A stretch of 64,000 bases of DNA from Sabellastarte sp. h YS-2021. Its lineage: Eukaryota > Annelida > Polychaeta > Sabellida > Sabellidae. The notes beneath the pieces were generated by a model, which saw only the letters and a program-made list of their open reading frames with translations, ran no database searches and had not been told where the DNA came from. This document shows, piece after piece, positions 55,001 through 62,974 of the stretch. Both the position numbers and the translations under genes were made by a program. Position 1 is the stretch's first letter; every line of letters starts with the position of its first letter. Where the stretch lies: NCBI GenBank assembly GCA_964017235.1, contig OZ024929.1:161619609-161683608 (forward strand), in the 5' to 3' direction.

Positions 55001-55275
55001 ATGAAAACAAAACAACTACCAGGATATGTAGGTTTTCACGAACCGTTCACGATATCGTCATGAAAAGCATTGGCGATATCGACAGAAAATATTCCTCACG
55101 ATGCCATCCCTAGACTTCACATGGGTTTTTATGTGAAGATGCTTTACAGAAAAGTGCTGTGTTGATTCAGGTGAAGTGTGTGGTGGAGACACGAGACCAG
55201 CAGCACTGTGATGAACTGGAGGCCTTGCTGAGAAGACACTACACCAAGGTCTCATTCGGCCCCCACGTTGTGTGA
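33973..55275 (+). CDS. L-threonine ammonia-lyase (threonine dehydratase, TdcB/IlvA type) with ACT domain, eight exons
   Basis: Coding exons: 33973-34071, 35342-35466, 42894-43344, 43817-43983, 45178-45303, 46059-46226, 50594-50651, 55171-55275. They sum to 1299 bases, 432 residues plus stop, and stay in frame with GT and AG ends at every intron. The enzyme is a fold-type II PLP protein that deaminates L-threonine to 2-oxobutanoate and ammonia; L-serine is often also used. The Schiff-base lysine is Lys77 in SFKERGA. SAGNH is at 101-105, the phosphate-binding GGGG loop at 203-206, and CGGN at 329-332 supplies the residue facing the PLP ring nitrogen (Cys, as in mammalian serine dehydratase). 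Residues from about 353 to the end form an ACT domain (RFIVQVSDRPGGIAEL), a likely allosteric site that serine racemases lack. No signal or targeting peptide is obvious, so it is probably cytosolic. The ATG was chosen as the first in the exon. Introns total about 20 kb and are full of mobile elements. Confidence 0.93.
34072..35341 (+). other. Intron 1, nothing recognised
   Basis: 1.27 kb of AT-rich sequence with poly(T) and poly(A) tracts. No repeat family or exon was recognised inside it. Confidence 0.7.
35342..35466 (+). CDS. Threonine ammonia-lyase coding exon 2
   Basis: 41 codons plus two bases. KTPCSKSRLSSDVGMDIYFK and KEFMQHTG match the N-terminal part of the PLP domain. The donor GTAGAG at 35467 splits the Ser codon of the SFKERGA lysine motif, whose remaining base opens exon 3 more than 7 kb away. 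Confidence 0.92.
35467..36044 (+). repeat. Intron 2 left part with degenerate ~145-bp tandem repeat
   Basis: From about 35690 on, diverged units with TTATAGGTCCCAGAGGTTTGGG, TGGTCAGATTTAACCTTGGAC and GTGTTTATAACTCAC occur. They are relatives of the array at 62031-62590. The unit is interrupted by DIRS copy B and resumes at 42429. Confidence 0.7.
36045..36240 (+). repeat. DIRS B left inverted terminal repeat
   Basis: Begins TTTTATTGCGTTAATAC and includes CCGGTCGGCGCAGACCGG. Inverted match to 42205-42428. Confidence 0.9.
36358..38500 (+). mobile_element. DIRS B gag-like region
   Basis: The first long frame opens with MSSPGQKRGSCGHAM and a Cys/His cluster (HAFCARCREKGKGEEPC, CSLCNSF) shared with copy C. 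A long Ser/Thr/Pro-rich part follows, with three copies of RTGPD-type words (phrases around 36960, 37050 and 37130), then a helical C-terminal part and a basic Arg/Gly-rich end. Such proteins are thought to package the element's RNA. The gag assignment is by position and character; the Cys/His cluster has no named match. Confidence 0.75.
38850..39560 (+). mobile_element. DIRS B reverse transcriptase region
   Basis: Reverse transcriptase blocks: LFLVPKPNNKWRPILDLSNL, SVDFKDAYFHIPIQ, LPFGLSTAPMEF and the catalytic YLDDWLV. Closely similar to copies A and C. Confidence 0.9.
39830..40190 (+). mobile_element. DIRS B RNase H region
   Basis: FTDASKEGWGAHL, LELKAVFLAL and VVATDNTTVVAYIN carry the acidic catalytic residues of an RNase H fold, followed by LKARHIPGHLNVIADKLSR. 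Confidence 0.88.
40250..40570 (+). mobile_element. DIRS B methyltransferase-like region
   Basis: RPQIDLFTTRFNHKLPHFVS, AVDALTLPWEELDAYAFPP and RIILIAPGWPNIPWFWDL match the conserved segment after RNase H that many DIRS elements carry and that has been likened to adenine methyltransferases. Activity is not implied. Confidence 0.65.
40640..41630 (+). mobile_element. DIRS B tyrosine recombinase region
   Basis: Tyrosine recombinase homology in place of an integrase: PSTIDGYRSAIADKLG, LLALGSGKRRSEIHAW (first catalytic Arg), LCPVRALRYYLDRTSDLR, KAHDVRAFAASKAF (HxxR) and the final HNTFTQFYLKDVA with the candidate nucleophile Tyr. It overlaps the preceding coding region in another frame, as is usual in the family. 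Confidence 0.85.
41824..41872 (+). other. Conserved 3' non-coding tract of DIRS B
   Basis: CTCTTCCCCTACCTCAGAGC, an A-run and a run of G, shared almost exactly with copy A at 18064-18107. Confidence 0.5.
42051..42146 (+). repeat. DIRS B internal complementary region
   Basis: GCTATTGTCCATTGGATAGG to AACGCAATAAA is the inverted left end. AATTGCAAATTTAATAAG to CCAATGGACA is the inverted right end, joined head to tail. Confidence 0.92.
42205..42428 (-). repeat. DIRS B right inverted terminal repeat
   Basis: Inverted copy of 36045-36240; ends TTGCAATTT next to ATTGGCCCTAG of the flanking repeat. Confidence 0.9.
42429..42893 (+). other. Intron 2 right part
   Basis: The first ~100 bases complete the 145-bp repeat unit cut by DIRS copy B (GGCCCTAGAAGTTTGGGATG). 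The rest is AT-rich sequence ending in the acceptor TTCTTCTAG (ends 42893). Nothing else recognised. Confidence 0.65.
42894..43344 (+). CDS. Threonine ammonia-lyase coding exon 3 (catalytic core)
   Basis: 150 codons plus one leading base that completes the Ser of SFKERGA. It holds the PLP lysine, ASAGNHALALAY, VIMPIIAPLMK, ILAGQGTMGLE and PVGGGGLIAG. It ends in phase 0 before GTAAGT (43345). Upstream codons that are open in this frame before 42894 are intron. Confidence 0.95.
43345..43816 (+). other. Intron 3, nothing recognised
   Basis: A 472-base AT-rich intron with acceptor TTTTCTCAG. Open codons just before 43817 are intron sequence. No repeats recognised. Confidence 0.8.
43817..43983 (+). 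CDS. Threonine ammonia-lyase coding exon 4
   Basis: GVESERCASFTASLEAGKP and STLADGLAVPLVGVNAF continue the PLP domain. 55 codons plus two bases; donor GTGAGT at 43984. Confidence 0.94.
44010..44110. repeat. Minisatellite in intron 4, first block
   Basis: About three units of roughly 30 bp around ATGCCAGTTAAGTTACAGG and TGTAGAAA. A second block of the same family lies at 44463-44585. Confidence 0.75.
44463..44585. repeat. Minisatellite in intron 4, second block
   Basis: Four units around ACATGCCAGATGAGTTACAG, the same family as 44010-44110, with about 350 bases of unrelated sequence between the blocks. Confidence 0.75.
44731..44930. repeat. Diverged 98-bp tandem duplication in intron 4
   Basis: GGACATAAAACTTTTAC occurs at about 44744 and 44842, with similar sequence between and after (TTTGGTT, AGTTGCATA, TTTGATAGTT). 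Confidence 0.8.
45178..45303 (+). CDS. Threonine ammonia-lyase coding exon 5
   Basis: EEYIALAILRLVEIEKSVVE and GAGATGLAAILAGLLPELKN. It opens with one base completing a Ser codon and ends two bases into a Lys codon before GTATGT (45304). Confidence 0.94.
45304..46058 (+). other. Intron 5 with a short degenerate repeat
   Basis: At about 45490-45660 the phrases TGGTCTTTA and ATAGAGGT recur four times at irregular spacing, like a decayed minisatellite. Otherwise nothing recognised. The acceptor is TATGCAG (ends 46058). Confidence 0.6.
46059..46226 (+). CDS. Threonine ammonia-lyase coding exon 6
   Basis: VVIPLCGGNIDTTILGRCLE contains the CGGN motif. RLVRFIVQVSDRPGGIAELT begins the ACT domain. 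Ends two bases into a Ser codon; donor GTGACC at 46227. Confidence 0.94.
46227..46418 (+). other. Intron 6 left end, nothing recognised
   Basis: 192 bases of AT-rich intron before the LINE insertion. Confidence 0.7.
46427..48474 (+). CDS. LINE endonuclease fragment and reverse transcriptase
   Basis: Open for about 680 codons. The end of the endonuclease is seen (ILGDVNIQLD, GHILDVLCT, SDHLAVFF). The reverse transcriptase follows with CDLDPIPTSL, YRPVSNLSYISKLIEKAVAK, LDLSAAFDTIDHSIL, GVPQGSVLGPLLFTLYTTPL and the catalytic LYADDTQIYL. The ATG in frame at 46420 lies in the target-site sequence, not in the LINE, so it is not an element start. The frame ends at 48474 after VNALVSSRLDYCN-type sequence. 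The rest of the protein is in another frame, with the switch around 48448-48462 (near an A6 run). Confidence 0.9.
48454..48865 (+). CDS. LINE reverse transcriptase C-terminal part (frameshifted)
   Basis: RLQRVQNALCRTVCKLNKYC, LHWLPIHYRILFKYNLLIYK and GFRKQLKTYLFRLAYPPP match the C-terminal segment of the LINE at 32418-33473. One frameshift separates it from the main frame. Confidence 0.85.
49022..50400. repeat. ~146-bp degenerate tandem repeat in intron 6
   Basis: Units with GGGCTATATCTCGGAAACT, TAAGAAGTTGATACTTGGTA, GGGACATTGGTTAGG and GTGTAGGTGTGCAACATCAT recur with a period of about 146 bases, clearest at 49877, 50005, 50152 and 50296. TGACCTTGA-type words fill the rest. Decayed; no coding content. 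Confidence 0.8.
50594..50651 (+). CDS. Threonine ammonia-lyase coding exon 7
   Basis: A short 58-base exon encoding IKDMFHERAWLTSDIFSVQ of the ACT domain. Acceptor TTTGCAG, donor GTAAGT at 50652. It completes a Ser codon and ends in phase 0. Confidence 0.94.
50795..51013 (-). mobile_element. tRNA-derived SINE, minus strand, intron 7
   Basis: Read on the minus strand it has GTGGCATGGTGGGTAAC (A-box region, about 50987-51003) and GGTTCAAATCC (B box, 50946-50956). The end near 50795 reads AAAGTGATGTTAAACCC. It forms part of the intron just upstream of the satellite element. Ends approximate. Confidence 0.7.
51030..51051. other. Terminal hairpin of family 2 satellite element
   Basis: AAGCGTCCC and GGGACGCTT pair perfectly around the loop GCAA. 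The second copy of the element lacks this segment. Confidence 0.85.
51420..52016. repeat. 168-bp tandem repeat, copy 1
   Basis: About three and a half units with TTATATCTCGAAAACCGTGC, GATTTCGACGAAATTTTTGA, GGGTATCTCTGCAGAG and AATGGCGGCCATTTTGAATT. Minus-strand open frames in each unit are by-products. Confidence 0.92.
52017..54010. repeat. 133-bp satellite array in intron 7
   Basis: About fifteen units of 133 bp, more uniform than the array at 3806-5900. Variant units near each end (for example ATTGCGGATACCC with ACTTGTGGGAG) match variants at the corresponding places in the array at 58850-61510. Confidence 0.95.
54601..55112. mobile_element. hAT-like MITE with 8-bp target-site duplication
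   Basis: 512 bp, no coding capacity. The ends are inverted: TAGAGATGGCATC at 54601 and, on the other strand from 55112, TAGGGATGGCATC. It is flanked by perfect 8-bp direct repeats GACTTCAC (54593-54600 and 55113-55120), the duplication length of the hAT superfamily. Several CGATATCG words lie near both ends. It stops 58 bases before coding exon 8. Confidence 0.9.
55171..55275 (+). CDS. Threonine ammonia-lyase coding exon 8 and stop
   Basis: 34 codons and TGA: VKCVVETRDQQHCDELEALL and RRHYTKVSFGP complete the ACT domain. Acceptor TGATTCAG. The 3' UTR follows. Confidence 0.93.
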   Translation: MKCVVETRDQQHCDELEALLRRHYTKVSFGPHVV

Positions 55276-55935
55276 GATGCTACACCAACTGAAACTACTA
55301 CAGTGCATTAGGTACATGAGGAACCAGTCTGAAGTTCCCAATGTTTGAGAATATTGTATTTTAGTAGATATTGTAGGGAACTCTCACTGGAATAGACTGA
55401 ATATTCTCTACAATGAGAAACTGTTGCTTGAGAAACGACTACTGTTTGATCATTTCAGTATCAGACTGTACTCTCTGTGTTAATGGATTTTAGGCAAAAC
55501 CAAACAGGAAGTGCTAAGCTGGAAGAAGAATGTCAAAAATGTCACAGTATTAAAAATATTGCCCCCATCCCGCTTATTTAACTTAGAATATGGAAGATTC
55601 TTTTGAAATTCTTGATTGTAGTGACAGCTTCAAGCCATTAAGATAATCTATTGCATAATTTCTGTTACTAATGCTCATTGTTGGGTTTAAGTGAGCTAGT
55701 GGCCTGGTGGCACATTTCAAATACTGTGGTAAATTGGTAATTTGGCTGGATTGGACTCCGTATACTGTACATACTACCCACAGAAGACTGTTGTTTGCCC
55801 TATGACTGTAGAGGATTTCAGAATAATTTATTTTTTTCCGTGCTTATACCCCTGTTCTTCTGTTGCAAGTTTGACATCCGACTCTTCCCCAATGATCTTG
55901 TGTGAAACATAATAAATTGTCTTGGTTGTATGACT
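55276..55935 (+). terminator. 3' UTR and polyadenylation signal of the threonine ammonia-lyase gene
   Basis: AATAAA at 55911-55916, about 640 bases after the stop codon, followed by a TG-rich stretch (TTGTCTTGGTTGTATG), is the first good poly(A) signal. The end is inferred. Confidence 0.55.
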
Positions 55936-57617
55936 GATCTTTCTCAGTCATGGAAAAGACCTTGAATCCAGTTATTAAAAGTCTGTGCGAACCCTAAATA
56001 TGCTATATTGCTATTTCAAATATTTTGTCTGTGTATTATATAAAGGCATGCCAGAAAACAGCAGTTGGTAATATAAAACAGTGATTGATTTGAAATGTAA
56101 AACCATAATACTTGGATTTATTTTCATGTTGTTTCCTACCAAGTGTTTATTTGAAGCAAACATGAATTTTACCCTGGCAATATGTCGGAAAATGGCACTG
56201 ATATTTTCTAAACAAATTTTACCTGATATTTTCTAAACAAATTTTACCTGATTATCTAGCTGCTAATCCGAACTGGAACCAAAATTCTGTGGCTGTACCA
56301 TAAGTTTACTGAGTTCAATGAGCGGGTGTGAGATTTAGTGTGCATAGTGTTTCCTGACTGCTGGATTGTGAATTCAGCAGTTTGATGATTTCATATTGAC
56401 ATGTTTTAGTGTCCCATCGCATTTCAGGTCTACATATGTTTGCCGTTACTGTCGGTGTTTGTCTGGACGATGTTATACATGTATTTAGCTGTTGTTCATG
56501 TTTGGGAAACAAATACATCTTTGCCAGGATAATACTTTAATTTTTTTTTCTTTCACTAGTTTATTAGATTGACATGTATTATGCAGTCAGATACAAACAT
56601 TAAAAACATAGAGTAAATATTCATTCCTATCAGGGCTTATGGGTCAGTTTAAAGTAATTGTAATAAGCAGAATTTTTGAAATACAACTGAAAATGTTTAG
56701 CAGAGTAATTTCCTTATGTGTGGGCTTCTCCTTAATGAAAATAGCCCTACAGTCAGTCACTATACCCTGCAAAAATAAGGAGATATAATTATGCCTGATG
56801 CCTGTATATTACATTGAAGCAGATATCAACTTGCTCCATCCAACACAGACATATGTGTATTTGTATGGATTCAAACCTCACTTTAATTTATAATGGGATT
56901 TTTGTAAACCATGACCTTCTCAATGATCGACTAATTTTAATGGTCATGTAACGTCCCCACGACTATATGCACTGGAATACACCATTAACTTTCTTGACAT
57001 TAGTCTATTATTATTTATCAAATAAAAAGAGTTATTTGATATTTTCCACTGAAGCTGGAGAGACCCTTGATTCTGGTGCTGGAGATTAACAGACTTAATG
57101 GGTCATATGTTTTAAATATGTTTTATACCAGTAGAATCATGGTGCATAGTAAACAATCAGTCATCTGGCTCCTTTGCACACCATGTTCAGTTGATTTGCT
57201 CAATAAATATTTGTATTTTATTGCTGTTTAATGTTTTTTCAGTGATATATTGTAAAGAATCAATAATACCTCAGTGTTTACTGTATTCTGTTTGACAGAG
57301 CTTGGCTTGGCATAAGCAAGGGGATAAATTTGAGTACAGCAATTCTCCAGTTGAAATTTGCAGAGACATCTGATTAATTGTCATCTTATTAGTAAATTTA
57401 CGGGTTATGCGTCGTATATCAAATGGTTTTAATTATCAATTCAGTGATGGATTGTGTTTAACGACCTTGAAACATTCAAGTAAACCGCTTGTCTATTGAC
57501 CTTACAATAATGGTTCCAGGGCCACTTTGTTTTTTTGTTTTCTCTGTTAAAAATGTCTTGTTTGTTAACATAGAATCTTTGTAGGAATTGATGTATGCCA
57601 GGCTTATAAATCAGTTA
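55936..57617. other. Intergenic sequence, little recognised
   Basis: AT-rich without a convincing exon. A perfect ~26-bp tandem duplication (GATATTTTCTAAACAAATTT) lies at about 56200-56250. Confidence 0.55.
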
Positions 57618-57899
57618 TATGGGAGTCAAATTTGGCAGGTTTAGGCAGTAGCCTTGGGGAATTTTTTTGAATATGCTGCAGTGACATTTCAACCAATCAG
57701 AGAGGTCACATGACCAAAAATGTCTTTTTTCGATGGGGAAGCTTGTCCGGATGATAACTTGAAAGGAATTTTATCAATTCACCTGAAACTTGGCAAATAC
57801 ATTCATTCTATTAAAATCTGGAAATCATTAGATTTTGGCATTGATTGGTCAAGAAATGGCCGAGTAATTAATGATTAATTAATCATTACGAATTTTCCA

Positions 57900-58850
57900 A
57901 ATAAGGAAAACACAAAAATGCTTATATCTCGAAAACCGTGCTAGATAGAGCGATTTCGACGAAATTTTTGACCCGCAGGGTATCTCTGCGGAGTAGTTTT
58001 CCCAATTTTCAAAAAAATTTTTGTCTCGCCCAAAATGGCGGCCATTTTGAATTTTCGAAATTTTCGCAAAAATTGCAAAACACAAAAATGCTTATATCTC
58101 AAAAACCGTGCTAGATAGAGCAATTTCGACAAAATTTTTGACCCGCAGGATATCTCTGCGGAGTACTTTTCCCAATTTTCAAAAAAATTTTATCTCGCCA
58201 AAAATGGCGGCCATTTTGAATTTTCGAAATTTTCGCAAAAATTGCAAAACACAAAAATGCTTATATCTCAAAAACCGTGCTAGATAGAGCAATTTCGACG
58301 AAATTTTTGACCCGCAGGGTATCTCTGCAGAGTAGTTATCCCAATTTTGAAAAAAATTTTGTCTCGCCAAGAATGGCGGCCATTTTGAATTTTCGAAATT
58401 TTCGCAAAAATTGTAAAACATAAAAATGCTTATATCTCGAAAACCCTGCTAGATAGAGCGATTTCGACAAAATTTTTGACCCGCAGGGTATCTCTGCAGA
58501 GTAGCCATGCCAATTTTCAAACAAAAAATTTCTCCCAAAAAATGGCGGCCATTTTGAATTTTCGAATTTTTCGCAAAATTGCAAAACACAAAAATGCTTA
58601 TATCTCGAAAACCGTGCTAGAAAGAGCGATTTCGACGAAATTTTTGACCCACTGGGTATCTCTGCAGAGTAGCCATGCCAATTTTCAAAAAAATTTTCTC
58701 TTGCCAAAAATGGCGGCCATTTTGAATTTTCGAATTTTTGCGCAAAAATTGCAAAACACAAAAATGCTAATATTTCGAAAACCTTGCTACATAGAGCGAT
58801 TTCAACGAAATTTTTTATCTTCAGGGTATCTCTGCAGAGCAGCTATCCCA
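57900..58850. repeat. 168-bp tandem repeat, copy 2
   Basis: Five to six units with the same blocks as 51420-52016. Open frames on both strands recur per unit and are not genes. Confidence 0.92.
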
Positions 58851-61510
58851 AAGAGCTTTCACTTGGTGAAGTTTCAGACCCATAGCTAATTGCTCACCTA
58901 CTCAAAAAGAGTAAATGCGAATTACCTCTAAAAGTATTGCAGATGGCCAATTTTTCTCAAATAACTCATTCACCTACTTTTGGAAGAGCTTTCACATGGT
59001 GAAGTTTCAGACCCATAGCCAATTACTCACCTACTCAAAATGAGTAAATGCGAATTATCTCTAAAAGTATTGCAGATAGCCAATTTTTCTCAAATAACTC
59101 ATTCACCTACTTTTGGGAGAGCTTTCACATGGTGAAGTTTCAGACCCATAGCTAATTATTTACCTACTCAAAATGAGTAAATGCTAATTATCTGTAAAAG
59201 TATTGCGGATACCCAATTTTTATCCAATAACTCATTCATCTACTTGTGGGAGAGCTTTCACATGGTGAAGTTTCAGACCCATAGCTAATTACTCACCTAC
59301 TCAAATGAGTAAATGCGAGTTATCTCTAAAAGTATTGCAGATAGCCAATTTTTCTCAAATAACTCATTCACCTACTTTTGGGAGAGCTTTCACTTGGTGA
59401 AGTTTCAGACCCATAGCTAATTACTCACCTACTCAAAATGAGTAAATGCGAATTATCTCTAAAAGTATTGCAGATAGCCAATTTTTGTCAAATTAATCAT
59501 TCACCTACTTTTGGGAGAGCTTTCACTTGGTGAAGTTTCAGACCTATAGCTAATTACTCACCTACTCAAAATGAGTAAATGCGAATTATCTCTAAAAGTA
59601 TTGCAGATAGCCAATTTTTCTCAAATAACTCATTCACCTACTTTTGGGAGAGCTTTCACTTGGTGAAGTTTCAGACCCATAGCTAATTACTGACCTACTC
59701 AAAATGAGTAAATGCGAATTATCTCTAAAAGTATTGCAGATAGCCAATTTTTCTCAAATAACTCATTCACCTACTTTTGGCAGAGCTTTCACATGGTGAA
59801 GTTTCAGACCCATAGCTAATTACTCACCTACTGAAAATGAGTAAATGTGAATTATCTCTAAAAGTATTGCAGATAGCCAATTTTTCTCAAATAACTCATT
59901 CACCTACTTTTGGGAGAGCTTTCACTTGGTGAAGTTTCAGACCCATAGCTAATTACTCACCTACTCAAAATGAGTAAATGCGAATTATCTCTAAAAGTAT
60001 TGCAGATAGCCAATTTTTCTCAAATAACTCTTTCACCTACTTTTGGGAGAGCTTTCACTTGGTGAAGTTTCAGACCCATAGCTAATTACTCACCTACTCA
60101 AAATGAGTAAATGCGAATTATCTCTAAAAGTATTGCAGATAGCCAGTTTTTCTCAAATTAATCATTCACCTACTTTTGGGAGAGCTTTCACTTGGTGAAG
60201 TTTCAGACCCATAGCTAATTACTCACCTACTCAAAATGAGTAAATGCGAATTATCTCTAAAAGTATTGCAGATAGCCAATTTTTCTCAAATAACTCATTC
60301 ACCTACTTTTGGGAGAGCTTTCACTTGGTGAAGTTTCAGACCCATAGCTAATTACTCACCTACTCAAAATGAGTAAATGCGAATTATCTCTAAAAGTATT
60401 GCAGATAGCCAATTTTTCTCAAATTAATCATTCACCTACTTTTGGGAGAGCTTTCACTTGGTAAAGTTTCAGACCCAAAGCTAATTACTCGTCTACTCAA
60501 AATGAGTAAATGCGAATTATCTCTAAAAGTATTGCAGATAGCCAATTTTTCTCAAATAACTCTTTCACCTACTTTTGGGAGAGCTTTCACTTGGTGAAGT
60601 TTCAGACCCATAGCTAATTACTCGCCTACTCAAAATGAGTAAATGCGAATTATCTCTAAAAGTATTGCAGATAGCCAGTTTTTCTCAAATTAATCATTCA
60701 CCTACTTTTGGGAGAGCTTTCACTTGGTGAAGTTTCAGACCCATAGCTAATTACTCACCTACTCAAAATGAGTAAATGCGAATTATCTCTAAAAGTATTG
60801 CAGATAGCCAATTTTTCTCAAATAACTCATTCACCTACTTTTGGGAGAGCTTTCACTTGGTGAAGTTTCAGACCCATAGCTAATTACTCACCTACTCAAA
60901 ATGAGTAAATGCGAATTATCTCTAAAAGTATTGCAGATAGCCAATTTTTCTCAAATTAATCATTCACCTACTTTTGGGAGAGCTTTCACTTGGTAAAGTT
61001 TCAGACCCAAAGCTAATTACTCGTCTACTCAAAATGAGTAAATGCGAATTATCTCTAAAAGTATTGCAGATAGCCAATTTTTCTCAAATAGCTCATTCAC
61101 CTACTTTTGGGAGAGCTTTCACTTGGTGAAGTTTCAGACCCATAGCTAATTATTCACCTACTCAAAATGAGTAAAGGTGAATTATCTCTAAAAGTATTGC
61201 AGATAGCCAATTTTTCTCAAATAACTCATTCACCTACTTTTGGGAGAGCTTTCACTCTGTGAAGTTTCAGACCCATAGCTATTTATTCACCTACTCAAAA
61301 TGAGTAAATGCTAATTATCTGTAAAAGTATTGCGGATACCCAATTTTTATCAAATACTCATTTATCTACTTGTGGGAGAGCTTTCACATGGTGAAGTTTC
61401 AGACCCATAGCTAATTACTCACCTACTCAAAATGAGTAAATGCGAATTATCTCTAAAAGTATTGCAGATAGCCAATTTTTCTCAAATAACTCATTCACCT
61501 AATTTTGGAA
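58851..61510. repeat. 133-bp satellite array downstream of the gene
   Basis: About twenty units. A block of four units (532 bp) is duplicated: AGCCAGTTTT at 60141 and 60673, AACTCTTTC at 60025 and 60557, and AGACCCAAAG at 60471 and 61003 are each exactly 532 bases apart. Confidence 0.95.
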
Positions 61511-62030
61511 GACCTTTCACACACGAAAATGAAAAATTGTGAATATCTCGGAAAAGCTATTTCTTCTGCTTTAATGCTCGGCGGGAGATACACACCACGG
61601 CAGTGTGGTCTTGACAAAAATTTTTGTCTCCCCAAAAATGGTGGCCATTTTGAATTTTCAAAGTTTTTGCAAAACACAAAAATGCTTATATCTCGAAAAC
61701 CGTGCTATATGGAGTGAACTCAACAAAATTTTGGACCTGCTGGGTATCTCTGCATAGTAGCCATGCCAATTTTCAAAATATTTTTGTCTCGCCAAATATA
61801 GCCGACATTTTTAATTTTTTTAATTTTTGCAAAACACAAAAATGCTTATATCTTGAAAACCATGCTAGATAGAGCAGACTGCACTGACTTTGGTTGCCAC
61901 AACAGTATAAGGATAGAAACGAAGCATTTTCTTAATACTTTAGCACTCACCTTTATATCCTTTTCGGGACGCTTTGTTTTTGCTATGCAAAAACATTATC
62001 TTTTTTTTTTTGCGAGCGATCCTCTAGTTG

Positions 62031-62590
62031 ATCCTAGAGGTTTGGGATGATAAACCAACCTGTAGGAAATCATGGGGTGGGAATCTTTTGGTGTGGTCAG
62101 ATTTGACCTTCAATGACCCCTCCTTCAAGGTCAAACAAGGATAGCCAAACTTAAAAGTGCTTATAACTCGCTTATTATTGGTCCCAGAGGTTTGGTATGG
62201 TAAACAGACAGGAAATCATGGGCTGTGAATCTGTTGATATGGTCCAATTTGACCTTGGAACCCTCCTTCAAGGTCAAATGAGGATAGCGAAAATTGAAAG
62301 TGCCTACAACTCGCTTATTAATGGTGACAGAGATTTGGGATGGTAAACCATCCCATAGGAAATCATTGGCTCGGAATCTTTTGGTATGGTCAGATTTGAC
62401 CTTTGGACCCCTCCTTCAAGGTCAAATGAGGACAGCCAAGCTTAAAAGGGCTTATAACTCATTTATAATTGGTCCTAGAGGTTTGGAATGGTAAACCGTA
62501 GGAAATCATGGGCTGGGAATGTATTTGTGTGGTTAGATTTGACCTTGGACCCCTTCTTCAAGGTCGAATGAGGATATTGCATTTGTAGTA
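62031..62590. repeat. ~145-bp tandem repeat
   Basis: Three to four units with AGAGGTTTGGGATGGTAAAC, GGAAATCATGGGCTGGGAAT, GGTCAGATTTGACC, CCCTCCTTCAAGGTCAAATG and CTTATAACTCGCTTATTATT. The repeat in intron 2 on either side of DIRS copy B is the same family. Confidence 0.88.
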
Positions 62591-62974
62591 TTTCTTTAAA
62601 TATGTTTTAACCTATTTTTTACACTTAAACAATTACCTTGTTATTTTCATTCATAATACCATTTACAGGGCACAACTTTTTTATCCTTTTCTTCTGTCAG
62701 CTTCGGAATTTCTTTCGAACTTGCTGTTCAGTTACCATTTACTGTATTTCTGTACAGCCCTTTTCCTGATAATTATTCTGTCCTCCAATCACCTTCACAA
62801 ATCAAAAACACTCAGTCAGCTGACACAGTGCCCGTTCACGGGCACTCTCCTCTTGTTAATCTTATATGTTTGTAACGTCCTCGATGGCCAAACTTATTGC
62901 CAAGTGTGGCATCCAATCACAGGTTGTCGCCTCTATGGGTTCAATGCCTCCAAGTGGCAATGCTGAGGGCCTGT
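62591..62974. other. Non-coding sequence, nothing recognised
   Basis: No repeat family, exon or RNA gene recognised; the short open frame here has no known domain. Confidence 0.5.

Larger units (their letters stand above)
57628..62030 (+). mobile_element. Hairpin-headed satellite element, family 2, copy 2 (left end missing)
   Basis: From TCAAATTTGGCAGG (57628) on it matches copy 1 from 51135 almost base for base, then 168-bp repeats (about 57900-58850), a 133-bp array (58850-61510), and the same right part to GCGAGCGATCCTCTAG (ends about 62028). The first ~110 bases, including the hairpin, are absent. It has about two more 168-bp units and about six more 133-bp units than copy 1. It lies in the same orientation, downstream of the gene. 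Confidence 0.8.

Noticed and set aside
33973-55275. Serine racemase as the identity of the host gene
   Set aside because: The ACT domain at the C-terminus and the length of 432 residues fit threonine ammonia-lyase; serine racemases end after the PLP domain.
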